Positions 47,879 to 55,094 of a DNA stretch of 64,000 bases are shown here, piece by piece; the first letter of the stretch is position 1; each line of letters opens with the position of its first letter. A program made the translations under genes and the position numbers. Source of the stretch: Ectobius pallidus (Eukaryota; Arthropoda; Insecta; Blattodea; Ectobiidae); contig CAXKWD010000006.1 in NCBI GenBank assembly GCA_964059195.1, positions 12,020,530 to 12,084,529 of the forward strand, written 5' to 3'. The notes under the pieces were generated by a model that saw nothing but the letters and a program-made list of their open reading frames with translations, had not been told where the DNA came from and made no database searches.

Positions 47879-48581
47879 AGTAGTATGGTTTTGTGACTGA
47901 CGTCAGAGGCGGATTGTGCGGATTGCGGATTGATGACGTCACTCCCGGTCAGCTGATCGTGACGTCACAAGTGGGCGTGGCTATGACGTCAGTGGCGGAT
48001 TGTATGACGTCACAAGTGGGCGTGGCTATAACCGCGTGATTCAAAATGGCGCCGGTTCCGGTTCCTATTGCAAATGGCGCCGGTTCCGGTTCCGGGGCGT
48101 ACGAAGCGCGAAATTTAAAATTTGGGAATTTATAATATAATTGGTTACGTTTCCGGCGCGAAATTTAAAATTTGGTAATTTATAATGAAAATGGCTACGT
48201 TTTCAAATGGCGTAAGGTGGGCGGATGGCGGTTGATTTGAAAATTGCAAAAAGGTGGAAATTGGATATTACAATTGCAAATGGTGGATGGTGGGAAATTT
48301 GAAATTTGTATATTGGTAGATGACAGGTGGATTGTTTTATGACGTCACTTCTTACGTCACAGGCGGATTATGCGGATTGGGAGGAATGCTAGTGGATTGT
48401 TTTATGACGTCATCGCTTACGTCACAGGCGGATTATGCGGATTGGGAGGAATGCTAGTGGATTGTTTTATGACGTCATCGCTTACGTCACAGGCGGATTG
48501 AGCGGATTAGATCATATGACAGGTGGATTGTTTGTATGACGTCACAGCAGATATCAACCTTATGTCTTTTTTGCATGGAAG
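47879..48581 (+). repeat. Polinton left TIR
   Basis: 703 bp, matching 62,984-63,686 inverted. I see only two differences by eye: GCGGATT versus GCAGATT near 47,934, and one base near 48,572. Contains nine TGACGTCA and three TTACGTCA sites, repeated GGCGGATT(G/A)TGCGGATT units, a 72-bp tandem unit (48,340-48,490) and GGCGCCGGTTCCGGTTCC twice. Confidence 0.95.
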
Positions 48582-48847
48582 TATTACTCTACTTTCCCAC
48601 GTTTTGTCACGTACGCCAGAGCAACACCTGACAGGAAGTACATCTTACATTACATCTGAATCATGAATTCTTTATGTATGACGTCATCACTCGGACTTGT
48701 TCAAACTTGTTTCAAGGTTATACACGGCACGTGCAGGACAGGTTCAAGGTTAGTCGTAAATGAAACAGATTGTATGAGCTATGAGTGAAAGTTTTAAAAT
48801 ATTTGCGAGACAAGCGTCATATCCTCAGTGATCTTCAAGCTTACAAC
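48582..48847 (+). promoter_or_regulatory. Promoter region of the left plus-strand gene
   Basis: TGACGTCA at 48,679 lies outside the TIR. TTTAAAATA (about 48,794) is a plausible TATA element and CCTCAGTGA (about 48,822-48,830) matches the insect initiator TCAGT about 31 bp downstream, placing the transcript start before ATG 48,848. Confidence 0.45.
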
Positions 48848-49327
48848 ATGTCATCATTGAAGCGTGGTCGTAAAAGTGCACCCAAATCTACTACAGCTGC
48901 TGCTGCTGATATAGTGGATATTACAACGCAGGACTTGTGGGAAACGTTGCAGTCCTCTACCATACAACCATCACAAGCGGATTTACCAAATACACAAAAA
49001 ACCAAGAATAAGAAGACGCCTATAGTATCTACTCTAGAGCGGTATTCAGTTGTAAACATCCCCGATGTGAATTGTACCAAGCCCTTGAGCGAGCTGCAAA
49101 TTGGACTTGCTTATCCGGTAAAGGAAGCTCGTTCCGTGTATACAAGGTATGGAAGGAGAATCGTTATAGACTTAATGATTGGATGCAGTGTTTTTCTACC
49201 ACCAAGGTTCGGGAAGTTAAGTGAAGATCAGCTTCAACAGATGAACGAGGAGAAACTTTCATTGGTGTACTATGGTAAGGAGCCGAAGTCAGATGGATAC
49301 TACTACCACGTTCTCAACTTTGTGTAA
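48848..49327 (+). CDS. Conserved Polinton protein, OB-fold-like candidate
   Basis: 159 aa from ATG 48,848. A frame-internal upstream ATG at 48,785 would add 21 residues, but the probable initiator at 48,825 lies between them, so I choose the second. The N-terminus (MSSLKRGRKSAPKS) is basic and NLS-like, followed by a low-complexity linker to about residue 65. The C-terminal 90 residues are predicted beta-rich, with YPVKEARSVYTRYGRRIVID, the block VFLPPRFGKLS and LVYYGKEP, an arrangement I associate with OB-fold ssDNA-binding-like proteins of arthropod Polintons. That fits a helper of protein-primed replication, but it is inference without alignment. AATAAA lies at 49,606-49,611, after a probable 3'-UTR intron. 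Confidence 0.6.
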   Translation: MSSLKRGRKSAPKSTTAAAADIVDITTQDLWETLQSSTIQPSQADLPNTQKTKNKKTPIVSTLERYSVVNIPDVNCTKPLSELQIGLAYPVKEARSVYTRYGRRIVIDLMIGCSVFLPPRFGKLSEDQLQQMNEEKLSLVYYGKEPKSDGYYYHVLNFV

Positions 49328-49438
49328 TATGGGAAACTTTTTGAGATTTTAGACTCAGTGTGAAGTGTGTGTAACAGACTAAAAGTGATTATACAACACG
49401 ACAACCGGCACCCTACATTCATCGATTTCTCTAGAAAG

Positions 49439-49523
49439 GTATGTGTTAATAACATGAATCATTTCCCATTCTTATCCATCATAAGCTAAATTCTTATGTG
49501 CTTTTTATTTTTCTGTGTTTCAG
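49439..49523 (+). other. Probable 3'-UTR intron
   Basis: AAAG|GTATGTG and TTTTTCTGTGTTTCAG bound an 85-nt segment downstream of the stop codon of the left gene and before its AATAAA. Both sites are near consensus. Confidence 0.5.
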
Positions 49524-49754
49524 AAGTTGGAGACTCTCAAGATCATGAGTGATATTCATTTTAGAAATAGGAGACTTTCAAGTGAAATTCATCTTGTAAA
49601 TATTCAATAAAACCAAAGTGATAAAAAATGTATTCTTTTGTAAGTTATTTCATAGCTGGATTTTCTCATGTTTGACAAAGTCCAGTTTTCCCTAACATCT
49701 CCTATTCCTAATTCCTAGGATGAGGGGCTGTGAAATAAAGAACACAACTCAGGA

Positions 49755-50249
49755 TTATAGAATTTTATTCACTTTATTACAATCTTGCTGGGATTTCATC
49801 CACAGCGTAAGCATAATAACATTTCGCAATGCACATTTCATATTAGAGTCATTATGAAAAAGACATTTGGTTTCACAGTCTCTTAATTTGTCAAGCTTTG
49901 GAACACCAAGATCATCCATGTTTATAACAGGTCTCTGCAACAGTTTTTCAAAAAACCGAACCTTTTCCAGTCCTTTACAATGAAGAACATCCACTGGTTT
50001 TAAAACACTTTCAAGAACAGGCTTCAAGTCGTCATAGGGTAAGTATCCACTATGCCACGGAATTCCATGGATGATGGATTCAATGTACCGCTGCGACTTT
50101 GTATCTGGGTAATTGTTTTTAGGTGGTTGGAGAACAAAATGTGCAAATCTATCATCCACCGAAGACACTGCAACCTCTTTAGCTATAAATTGTTTGCACC
50201 TTGACTGATATCCTTGACAGTCGATTATAATCATGTTGTTACACGACAT
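49755..50249 (-). CDS. Conserved 164-aa Polinton protein
   Basis: Begins 11 bases inside the 3' end of the capsid gene, in another frame, and is last in the minus structural cluster. The start MSCNNMIIIDCQGYQ and the block IPWHSGYLPYDDL resemble a family of small proteins found beside Polinton and Polinton-like capsid genes in arthropods. A C-x3-C-x2-H-x6-C cluster (residues 125-139, around TKCLFHNDSNMKC) could bind zinc. The initial beta-strand with D10, and spaced acidic residues, loosely recall RNase H-like nucleases, but I cannot establish catalysis. Two AATAAA hexamers overlap the last codons (49,764-49,778 on the reverse strand), so the gene ends directly at its poly(A) signal. Confidence 0.65.
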   Translation of the reverse strand: MSCNNMIIIDCQGYQSRCKQFIAKEVAVSSVDDRFAHFVLQPPKNNYPDTKSQRYIESIIHGIPWHSGYLPYDDLKPVLESVLKPVDVLHCKGLEKVRFFEKLLQRPVINMDDLGVPKLDKLRDCETKCLFHNDSNMKCALRNVIMLTLWMKSQQDCNKVNKIL

Positions 50250-51438
50250 TGGTAACGATGTTGGTTAATGCAGTATACTCTACACTTCGATCGTGTAGAA
50301 TTAAGCAATAAGCCTTTGTGTTTGCTGGTATATTGTTTGCTGCAGAAATTTCAATCCTGGTGGTACAAGCCCCCGATTTCAGATCTTCGTTCTGCTTGGT
50401 GCAATCGATGACATAGACTGGTGTATTTGTGATAAAATCGCTTCTTTTAAGGAGAGGATTGGATGGTTTTTGATAGTATGACTCTTGAAATCTAGCATAC
50501 ATTTCATAAAGGATTCCATACGAACCATTTGTACTGTCTACCATGAAAGAGTGATAGGGGTACTTTGTATCGTTCAAGTATACAGATACGTTCTGGATAT
50601 CACCTAAATCAAACTTTGAGCAGTCGGCTTCCTTTTTATTCCTAGCAGTTTGAAATCCTATGATAACCATCCTAGGTTTCTGCAACTGAGGAGATGTCGT
50701 AACGTTCCATGAAATGTTGGTTGCTTGAGGTAATGATGGATGCTCATACAATTGCCAGCTTCTGAAATCTATTGTCAGCGAGCGATCAGATCCCAACATA
50801 TTCAGTAGTTTTATTCTTTCGACATCGGAGACCTTAATGATAGGCACCATCCACTCGATATCCGTGATGGTAATTTTACTAACTTCTCCTTTGGTGACAT
50901 TGATCGTGTTTTTCGATCTCATGAGAACAAGTTCCATCTTACAATTGACGAATATTTTATCATAATCTTCAGCGATTCCAAGGATGTGGCTTAGAGGAAT
51001 GCATACATTAAACTTTTTGTTTTTTATTATAGTCTCCACATTATCGTCGGAGGGGTGAATCCACCCAGCGTTTTCCAATCTTTCACTATCCAGAACGGTG
51101 TAAGAACAAATTGCTTTCAATAAGCTTGTAATTCCAGGGTTTCTGCTACGATCGACTGTTTCTCCATGAAGATTTAATTTTATTTCATCGAACAGGTAGA
51201 GGAAACCATTATTTACAACCTTTCCCTTATATTCAGCATCCTTATCGTCGGTTATATTTCCAGAAACCATAATAAAACTCCTGCTTACTAATGCATACGA
51301 GTTTTCAGCTTGAATAGGAATCCGTATTTCATCGTTTTCACCAAGAGCCGAGTTGTTATACGGTTTGAATCCATGATATTGAAAATTTTCTATGGCATCT
51401 TCAAATATAGCCTTGGAGTGTACAGCGAGGATATCCAT
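50239..51438 (-). CDS. Major capsid protein (double jelly-roll)
   Basis: 399 aa. Near the N-terminus NDEIRIPIQ starts the first jelly-roll, followed by FLYLFDEIKLNLHGETVDR and NPGITSLLKA. In the C-terminal half FRSWQLYEHPSLP, QKPRMVIIGFQTAR and VYLNDTKYPYHSF are the conserved blocks of the arthropod Polinton capsid family. By comparison with that family it is the hexon-like double jelly-roll protein that forms the icosahedral shell. Position in a cluster with penton-like protein, protease and ATPase supports this. It starts 1 bp downstream of the stop of the 63-aa ORF. Length is at the short end for such proteins, with no sign of truncation at either end. Confidence 0.82.
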   Translation of the reverse strand: MDILAVHSKAIFEDAIENFQYHGFKPYNNSALGENDEIRIPIQAENSYALVSRSFIMVSGNITDDKDAEYKGKVVNNGFLYLFDEIKLNLHGETVDRSRNPGITSLLKAICSYTVLDSERLENAGWIHPSDDNVETIIKNKKFNVCIPLSHILGIAEDYDKIFVNCKMELVLMRSKNTINVTKGEVSKITITDIEWMVPIIKVSDVERIKLLNMLGSDRSLTIDFRSWQLYEHPSLPQATNISWNVTTSPQLQKPRMVIIGFQTARNKKEADCSKFDLGDIQNVSVYLNDTKYPYHSFMVDSTNGSYGILYEMYARFQESYYQKPSNPLLKRSDFITNTPVYVIDCTKQNEDLKSGACTTRIEISAANNIPANTKAYCLILHDRSVEYTALTNIVTNVV

Positions 51439-51439
51439 A

Positions 51440-51631
51440 TTATAACACTTTGTATCCTAGAGACTTGAGATACCTCTTATTCACACGTGTTACCTTCACG
51501 ACGTTACGACTTGGAGTGTGGTCTTTTTCACAGTGCGTAGGATTATAAACTTTTTTAATCTTAACGGTGTCAAGACTTATTTTTTGAGATTGCTCCGTGG
51601 TGGGAACGTATTTGTTAAAATTAAGACCCAT
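51440..51631 (-). CDS. Small conserved Polinton protein, 63 aa
   Basis: Lies between the minor and major capsid genes, overlapping the former by 11 bases and ending 1 base before the latter. Basic (13 K/R), with the C-terminal block VTRVNKRYLKSLGYKVL. I recall a similar tail, with an N-x-x-FLKSLG pattern, in small ORFs at this position in other arthropod Polintons. No domain known; a small capsid-associated or cement protein is a guess from location. Confidence 0.55.
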   Translation of the reverse strand: MGLNFNKYVPTTEQSQKISLDTVKIKKVYNPTHCEKDHTPSRNVVKVTRVNKRYLKSLGYKVL

Positions 51632-52346
51632 TTTTCCTTATTACAATTTTCACAGATATATGCTCTCCTCTAAAGTCGATAAGACGTCCTTTCTGGTCCA
51701 CAAGAGAGATTGTAATGTCAGATATTTTTTGTATGTTGATTAAAGGTAAGAAAATCAAATATGATGGAACTTCAGTGATCTTGTATCCTGGAGGCACCGT
51801 GGGGAAAAATTCATGAATGGTATGAGTCGGCTGTCCATTCAGAAATGATCCGCTTGCGAGATTACACTCCACTCTTATAACGTTAACACCGTTTATGTCT
51901 GGAGGTCTCTTGGAAACGGTGGCGGTCCTTTTAGGAATTCTATCGGACTTTTCAAATCCCAGTAAATTTGCCACAGAGTTTGGAACGTTGAAAGAAACTT
52001 CGAGGAAAGAGTAGATTGTTGTTAGCAACGTGTTGGTGTTGGTAATAACTCTAAATATTTCACCAAGGTCTCTAGTAGAATTTGTCATAGCTTTTATTTC
52101 GTACGCTATATAATCAGAAATATCTTCAATCTCGTACGTTCCAGTTGGAACGCTGATGACATGTTCCTTACCTCCTTCATCGATCACTATCATCGAATTG
52201 TTGTTTTCAGACACATTAGGTATAGAATTGTATGAGTCAAACCGCAGCAAAGCAATCTCGTAGTCTGCTCCATCTTTCAGCTCAATAGGTGGATGAATCG
52301 TGTTGGAGATTTCGGACGTGGATCCGCTTAGAGTGAACGTAGGCAT
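51621..52346 (-). CDS. Minor capsid (penton-like) protein
   Basis: 241 aa with the blocks YEIALLRFDSYNSIPNV, VPTGTYEIEDI, VANLLGFEKSD, then HTIHEFFPTVPPGYKI, YLIFLPLIN and GRLIDFRGEHISV. These define the Polinton PX/penton-type single jelly-roll protein that occupies capsid vertices. A TATAAAAG element on the minus strand (52,378-52,385) is 33 bp upstream of the ATG and overlaps the protease stop region, so this gene probably has its own promoter. The short 11-base overlap with the 63-aa ORF continues the compact structural cluster. No break is seen. Confidence 0.8.
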   Translation of the reverse strand: MPTFTLSGSTSEISNTIHPPIELKDGADYEIALLRFDSYNSIPNVSENNNSMIVIDEGGKEHVISVPTGTYEIEDISDYIAYEIKAMTNSTRDLGEIFRVITNTNTLLTTIYSFLEVSFNVPNSVANLLGFEKSDRIPKRTATVSKRPPDINGVNVIRVECNLASGSFLNGQPTHTIHEFFPTVPPGYKITEVPSYLIFLPLINIQKISDITISLVDQKGRLIDFRGEHISVKIVIRKNGS

Positions 52347-52380
52347 CGTTTTAACACTTGTATGTCTGAGGTGAAGGCTT

Positions 52381-52709
52381 TTATAGTAAAAATGCTAGAC
52401 ACAAATGTCCACAAATCAAAGTGTTGTATTTCTGATAACGTGTAACGTTGTAAAGTAGTTTTGTATGTGGTCCAACGTAATTTACTATTTCCATAGGAGG
52501 TGGTAAGTCTCCATAGCTGTCGAAATAGAAAGCATTCTTGTTACATATTTTTAAGGCTACCCAGTGCGTACCAGGACCTTTGGCATCATCAAGGTTTATA
52601 ATGATTCGCTCCTGCTTATATGGCTTGGATGGTAAGTTGTTCCTCATGTACACGCCTCTAAAATGTGGAATATCTAGTTTTTTAGCGTATCGTTCCAAGT
52701 CGTAGTTAG
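52381..52709 (-). CDS. Adenain-type cysteine protease, expressed by -1 frameshift?
   Basis: The frame contains the adenoviral protease triad: H in GTHWVAL, D in FYFDSYG and C in LICGHLCLAF, with the oxyanion Q seven residues before the Cys. It is a maturation protease for capsid assembly. There is no ATG before the conserved start region (ERYAKKLDIPHFRGV); the first is at about 52,645, within it. The frame is open upstream to 52,737, overlapping the PLA2 gene in the -1 frame across a slippery run. I therefore infer translation as a -1 fusion with the upstream protein. The start given is the first codon after the upstream stop. About 105 aa follow the overlap. Confidence 0.8.
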
Positions 52710-53438
52710 TTAGGGCTTTTTTTTTAAACGAAGTCCTTTACCGCTCGCATAAGGTTTTAGATACATTCCTTTTCCTTGCATCACGATACCAGATCCTTTT
52801 TTCCCTAAGGCTATGCTCTCCATCATATGGTTATGACGAATGTTTTCTAGCAACTGTTTCTTATTGGACTTTGCAGAATTTACAGCTTTAGCGATATGTG
52901 CTCCTGCACCACCGAGAGCCCCAAGTGCAGATAAACCTGCAAATATAGGTAGGAGAGGTAGTATACCACCAATTTTCTTTGGTGATTTCAACACTCTCTT
53001 CTTTTTCTTGTTCTTCTTATTCGATAGTAACTTTCTATATGCAGCTTTTAGTTTTTTAATGGTATCCATTCCAGCACCCATCTTCGCTTTTCCTTTCATA
53101 ATTTTAGAAACGGTGTAAGCTGCAACACGTTCCCCAAGACTTGCGTCGGCAGCCTTTGCACGATTGGAGGCTTGTTGTGCCAATTTCAAGTCTGCTTTAT
53201 GCCGATCGCTTATATCTGAGCTCTGTGCGTAACTTATATCGTGCTCCTTACAGGCTTCGTCTAGAGGATTGATTCCCTTATCACCTCTTTTCAGTCGTTT
53301 TTCCAATTTAGTTCCAGGTCCACAAAAGCGATACCCAGGTATGTGTAATTCCACAGGCAATTTATCAATCAGAGTGTTTATTAATTTACCTCCACGAGCG
53401 ATGTGTCGACGTCTGCTTCGTTCTACTCGCGGCGCCAT
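52710..53438 (-). CDS. Parvovirus-type PLA2 and lytic-peptide protein
   Basis: 242 aa. Residues 28-70 form a phospholipase A2 domain of the parvoviral VP1 type: calcium loop GYRFCGPGTKL (35-45) and catalytic EACKEHDISY with H66-D67. After a lysine-rich linker (130-155) comes a Gly/Ala-rich hydrophobic stretch (GGILPLLPIFAGLSALGALG, 157-176) like membrane-active peptides of adenovirus pVI/pX type. The tail has YLKPYASGKG. Expected role: breaching an endosomal membrane during particle entry. It is first in the minus cluster behind the divergent TATA box. It ends two codons after tandem slippery heptamers where the protease frame begins. Confidence 0.82.
   Translation of the reverse strand: MAPRVERSRRRHIARGGKLINTLIDKLPVELHIPGYRFCGPGTKLEKRLKRGDKGINPLDEACKEHDISYAQSSDISDRHKADLKLAQQASNRAKAADASLGERVAAYTVSKIMKGKAKMGAGMDTIKKLKAAYRKLLSNKKNKKKKRVLKSPKKIGGILPLLPIFAGLSALGALGGAGAHIAKAVNSAKSNKKQLLENIRHNHMMESIALGKKGSGIVMQGKGMYLKPYASGKGLRLKKKP
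52716..52728 (-). promoter_or_regulatory. Putative -1 ribosomal frameshift site
   Basis: On the minus strand, two heptamers lie in the PLA2 reading frame: T TTA AAA (52,728-52,722) and A AAA AAG (52,722-52,716), followed by CCC TAA stop. Both fit the X XXY YYZ rule for -1 slippage, and -1 movement enters the protease frame. No obvious strong stem was identified by eye downstream. Confidence 0.65.
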
Positions 53439-53514
53439 ACTGATTACAATATCCTCATGTTATAACTTTTTATATAAAAACATTCGTATCATTGTAAAAA
53501 TCTCATTTACAGTC
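53439..53514. promoter_or_regulatory. Divergent promoter with a palindromic TATA box
   Basis: TTTTTATATAAAAA (53,467-53,480) is a perfect palindrome offering TATATAAA on both strands. About 34-35 bp away on each side are initiator-like words: TCAGT on minus (53,443-53,439), directly against the PLA2 ATG, and TCATTT on plus (53,503-53,508) before the ATPase ATG. Confidence 0.6.
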
Positions 53515-54207
53515 ATGAAGGTTGAGAAGCAAAACGTGTCTCTGGAGATCCTCCCAATGGATAGCTTATATCGAGAAGAAGACGAATGCAAGCACAGCAT
53601 ACTATTTCCCAACAGCACTAGGTCTATTATATGTGGGCCTAGTAATTCCGGAAAGACCAACGTGCTTATAAATATTCTTCTCCATCCTAACGGAATAAAG
53701 TTTTCAAATATTTACATATTTTCGAGATCTCTGTTTCAACCAAAGTACAAAATGCTTGAAGAAATTTTAGCAGACGTTCCAGAAATTGGTTACTTCAAGT
53801 TTGAAAGCAGCGACCAAACCATGCCTGAGCCGACAGAAGTCAAAGAGAATTCAGTGGTGATTTTCGACGATGTGATGTGCGATCCGCAAGGACCTATTAG
53901 AAATTACTTTAGCATGGGACGACATAAATCTTTAGATATGTTTTATCTTGCACAATCGTATGCGAGAATACCTAAACATCTGATAAGAGACAATTGTAAC
54001 TTGGTGATCGTATTTAACCAGGACGCGTTAAATTTAAGACATTTATACAACGACTACGTAAATGCAGACATGACGTTCGATAAATTTCAACAGTTATGTC
54101 GCGAATGTTGGTCATCTCAAAAGTATGGATTCTTAACAATTTGTAAAGAAAACGATCGTGAACATGGGAGATACAGGCGTGGCATAGACGAATATATTGT
54201 TATGTAA
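53515..54207 (+). CDS. A32/FtsK-type genome-packaging ATPase
   Basis: 230 aa from ATG 53,515. The frame is open further upstream, but that part overlaps the divergent promoter and the PLA2 gene on the other strand. Walker A is GPSNSGKT (41-48); Walker B is VVIFDD (114-119). YLAQSYARIP (144-153) and NLVIVFNQ are further blocks of the poxvirus A32-like HerA/FtsK superfamily. It drives DNA into procapsids. The next gene starts 23 bp downstream. Confidence 0.92.
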   Translation: MKVEKQNVSLEILPMDSLYREEDECKHSILFPNSTRSIICGPSNSGKTNVLINILLHPNGIKFSNIYIFSRSLFQPKYKMLEEILADVPEIGYFKFESSDQTMPEPTEVKENSVVIFDDVMCDPQGPIRNYFSMGRHKSLDMFYLAQSYARIPKHLIRDNCNLVIVFNQDALNLRHLYNDYVNADMTFDKFQQLCRECWSSQKYGFLTICKENDREHGRYRRGIDEYIVM

Positions 54208-54230
54208 ACCCTAAATATGTATCAGTCGAA

Positions 54231-55094
54231 ATGAATCCTTCGTTGAGCAAGGAACAGATACGAGTGAAACAAGACATTGCCAATCATGTTAAATCTATAC
54301 GGAATAAATATTTAGCGCTAAAAAAATCCAATCTTCAGACCAAACAAGAAATTGGCGAAATTATAAACCCGATAACGAAACCCTTGGAAGAGCTCGTGAA
54401 CATCGGTAAACATGAATCTGAAGAGTCGGAGATGGAATACGAAACGTTTCAGTCCTCTAAACAATCTCCTCATAAACATTATAAATCTATGCTACAAAGA
54501 GTTTATGGGCCAGTGATTACACCTTACATTCAAAAACTCATTTCACATAAGCCGAGAAATATCGATCCAATCTACGGATTGAGAATGGATACTGACAGAC
54601 AATCATTCTACATTGGATCAACACCTGTGACCATTAGAAACGATCGCCTCGTTATCGGTAAGAAGACATATATTGGACGCCCTGGGTTGTATGAATTGCT
54701 TATGAAAAATATTCCTGACAAAAAATTGTACAACGATCGTGATTTAGATGTGTATAAGGAGATTTTGAAAAAAACTAACGCGCACAAAATAAATTATGAC
54801 GAAAGTGGAAACATTCGTAGAATCAATACTCACAAATATCTACATGTCATCAAGAAATTATTTTCTGATGAAGAATCATCCGACGAGGGATCGCCACATC
54901 GTGTATTAGGTAGCGGTATGATGAAAGAAGTACATCCAAATCGTAAAATTGAATATAAATACTGGGACGATCCGAATGAGCTCATTGATCGACTTAGGCT
55001 TCTTGTGTCCTCGTCTGCGGCAGGGAATAATTCTCATCACAACGAAATAGAAGAAATCTTATCTGAGTTGAAGGAGAGAAAAATCATAGCATGA
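54231..55094 (+). CDS. Conserved Polinton protein upstream of integrase
   Basis: 287 aa. Contains a coiled-coil-prone N-terminus (KQDIANHVKSIRNKYLALKK), then a beta-rich middle (YGLRMDTDRQSFYIG, LVIGKKTYIGRPGLYELL, YKEILKKTNAHKI), an acidic stretch EESSDEGS, and a C-terminal KYWDDPNELIDRLRLL followed by a block near AAGNNSHHNEIEEIL. The middle matches a domain of unknown function common in arthropod mobile-element proteins, DUF8207 if I recall correctly. Function unknown; association with the integrase suggests a nucleoprotein role, which is inference. TATCAGTCG at 54,219, with ATATATT about 31 bp upstream, may be its own start site. Its stop overlaps the integrase ATG (ATGA). Confidence 0.7.
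   Translation: MNPSLSKEQIRVKQDIANHVKSIRNKYLALKKSNLQTKQEIGEIINPITKPLEELVNIGKHESEESEMEYETFQSSKQSPHKHYKSMLQRVYGPVITPYIQKLISHKPRNIDPIYGLRMDTDRQSFYIGSTPVTIRNDRLVIGKKTYIGRPGLYELLMKNIPDKKLYNDRDLDVYKEILKKTNAHKINYDESGNIRRINTHKYLHVIKKLFSDEESSDEGSPHRVLGSGMMKEVHPNRKIEYKYWDDPNELIDRLRLLVSSSAAGNNSHHNEIEEILSELKERKIIA

Noticed and set aside
48785..48847. Upstream ATG extending the left Polinton gene by 21 codons
   Set aside because: A TCAGT initiator lies between it and the next ATG, and the extra residues show no domain; the shorter form is preferred, though not proven.
53269..53514. N-terminal extension of the packaging ATPase
   Set aside because: This part is antisense to the PLA2 gene and crosses the divergent promoter; the family start fits ATG 53,515.
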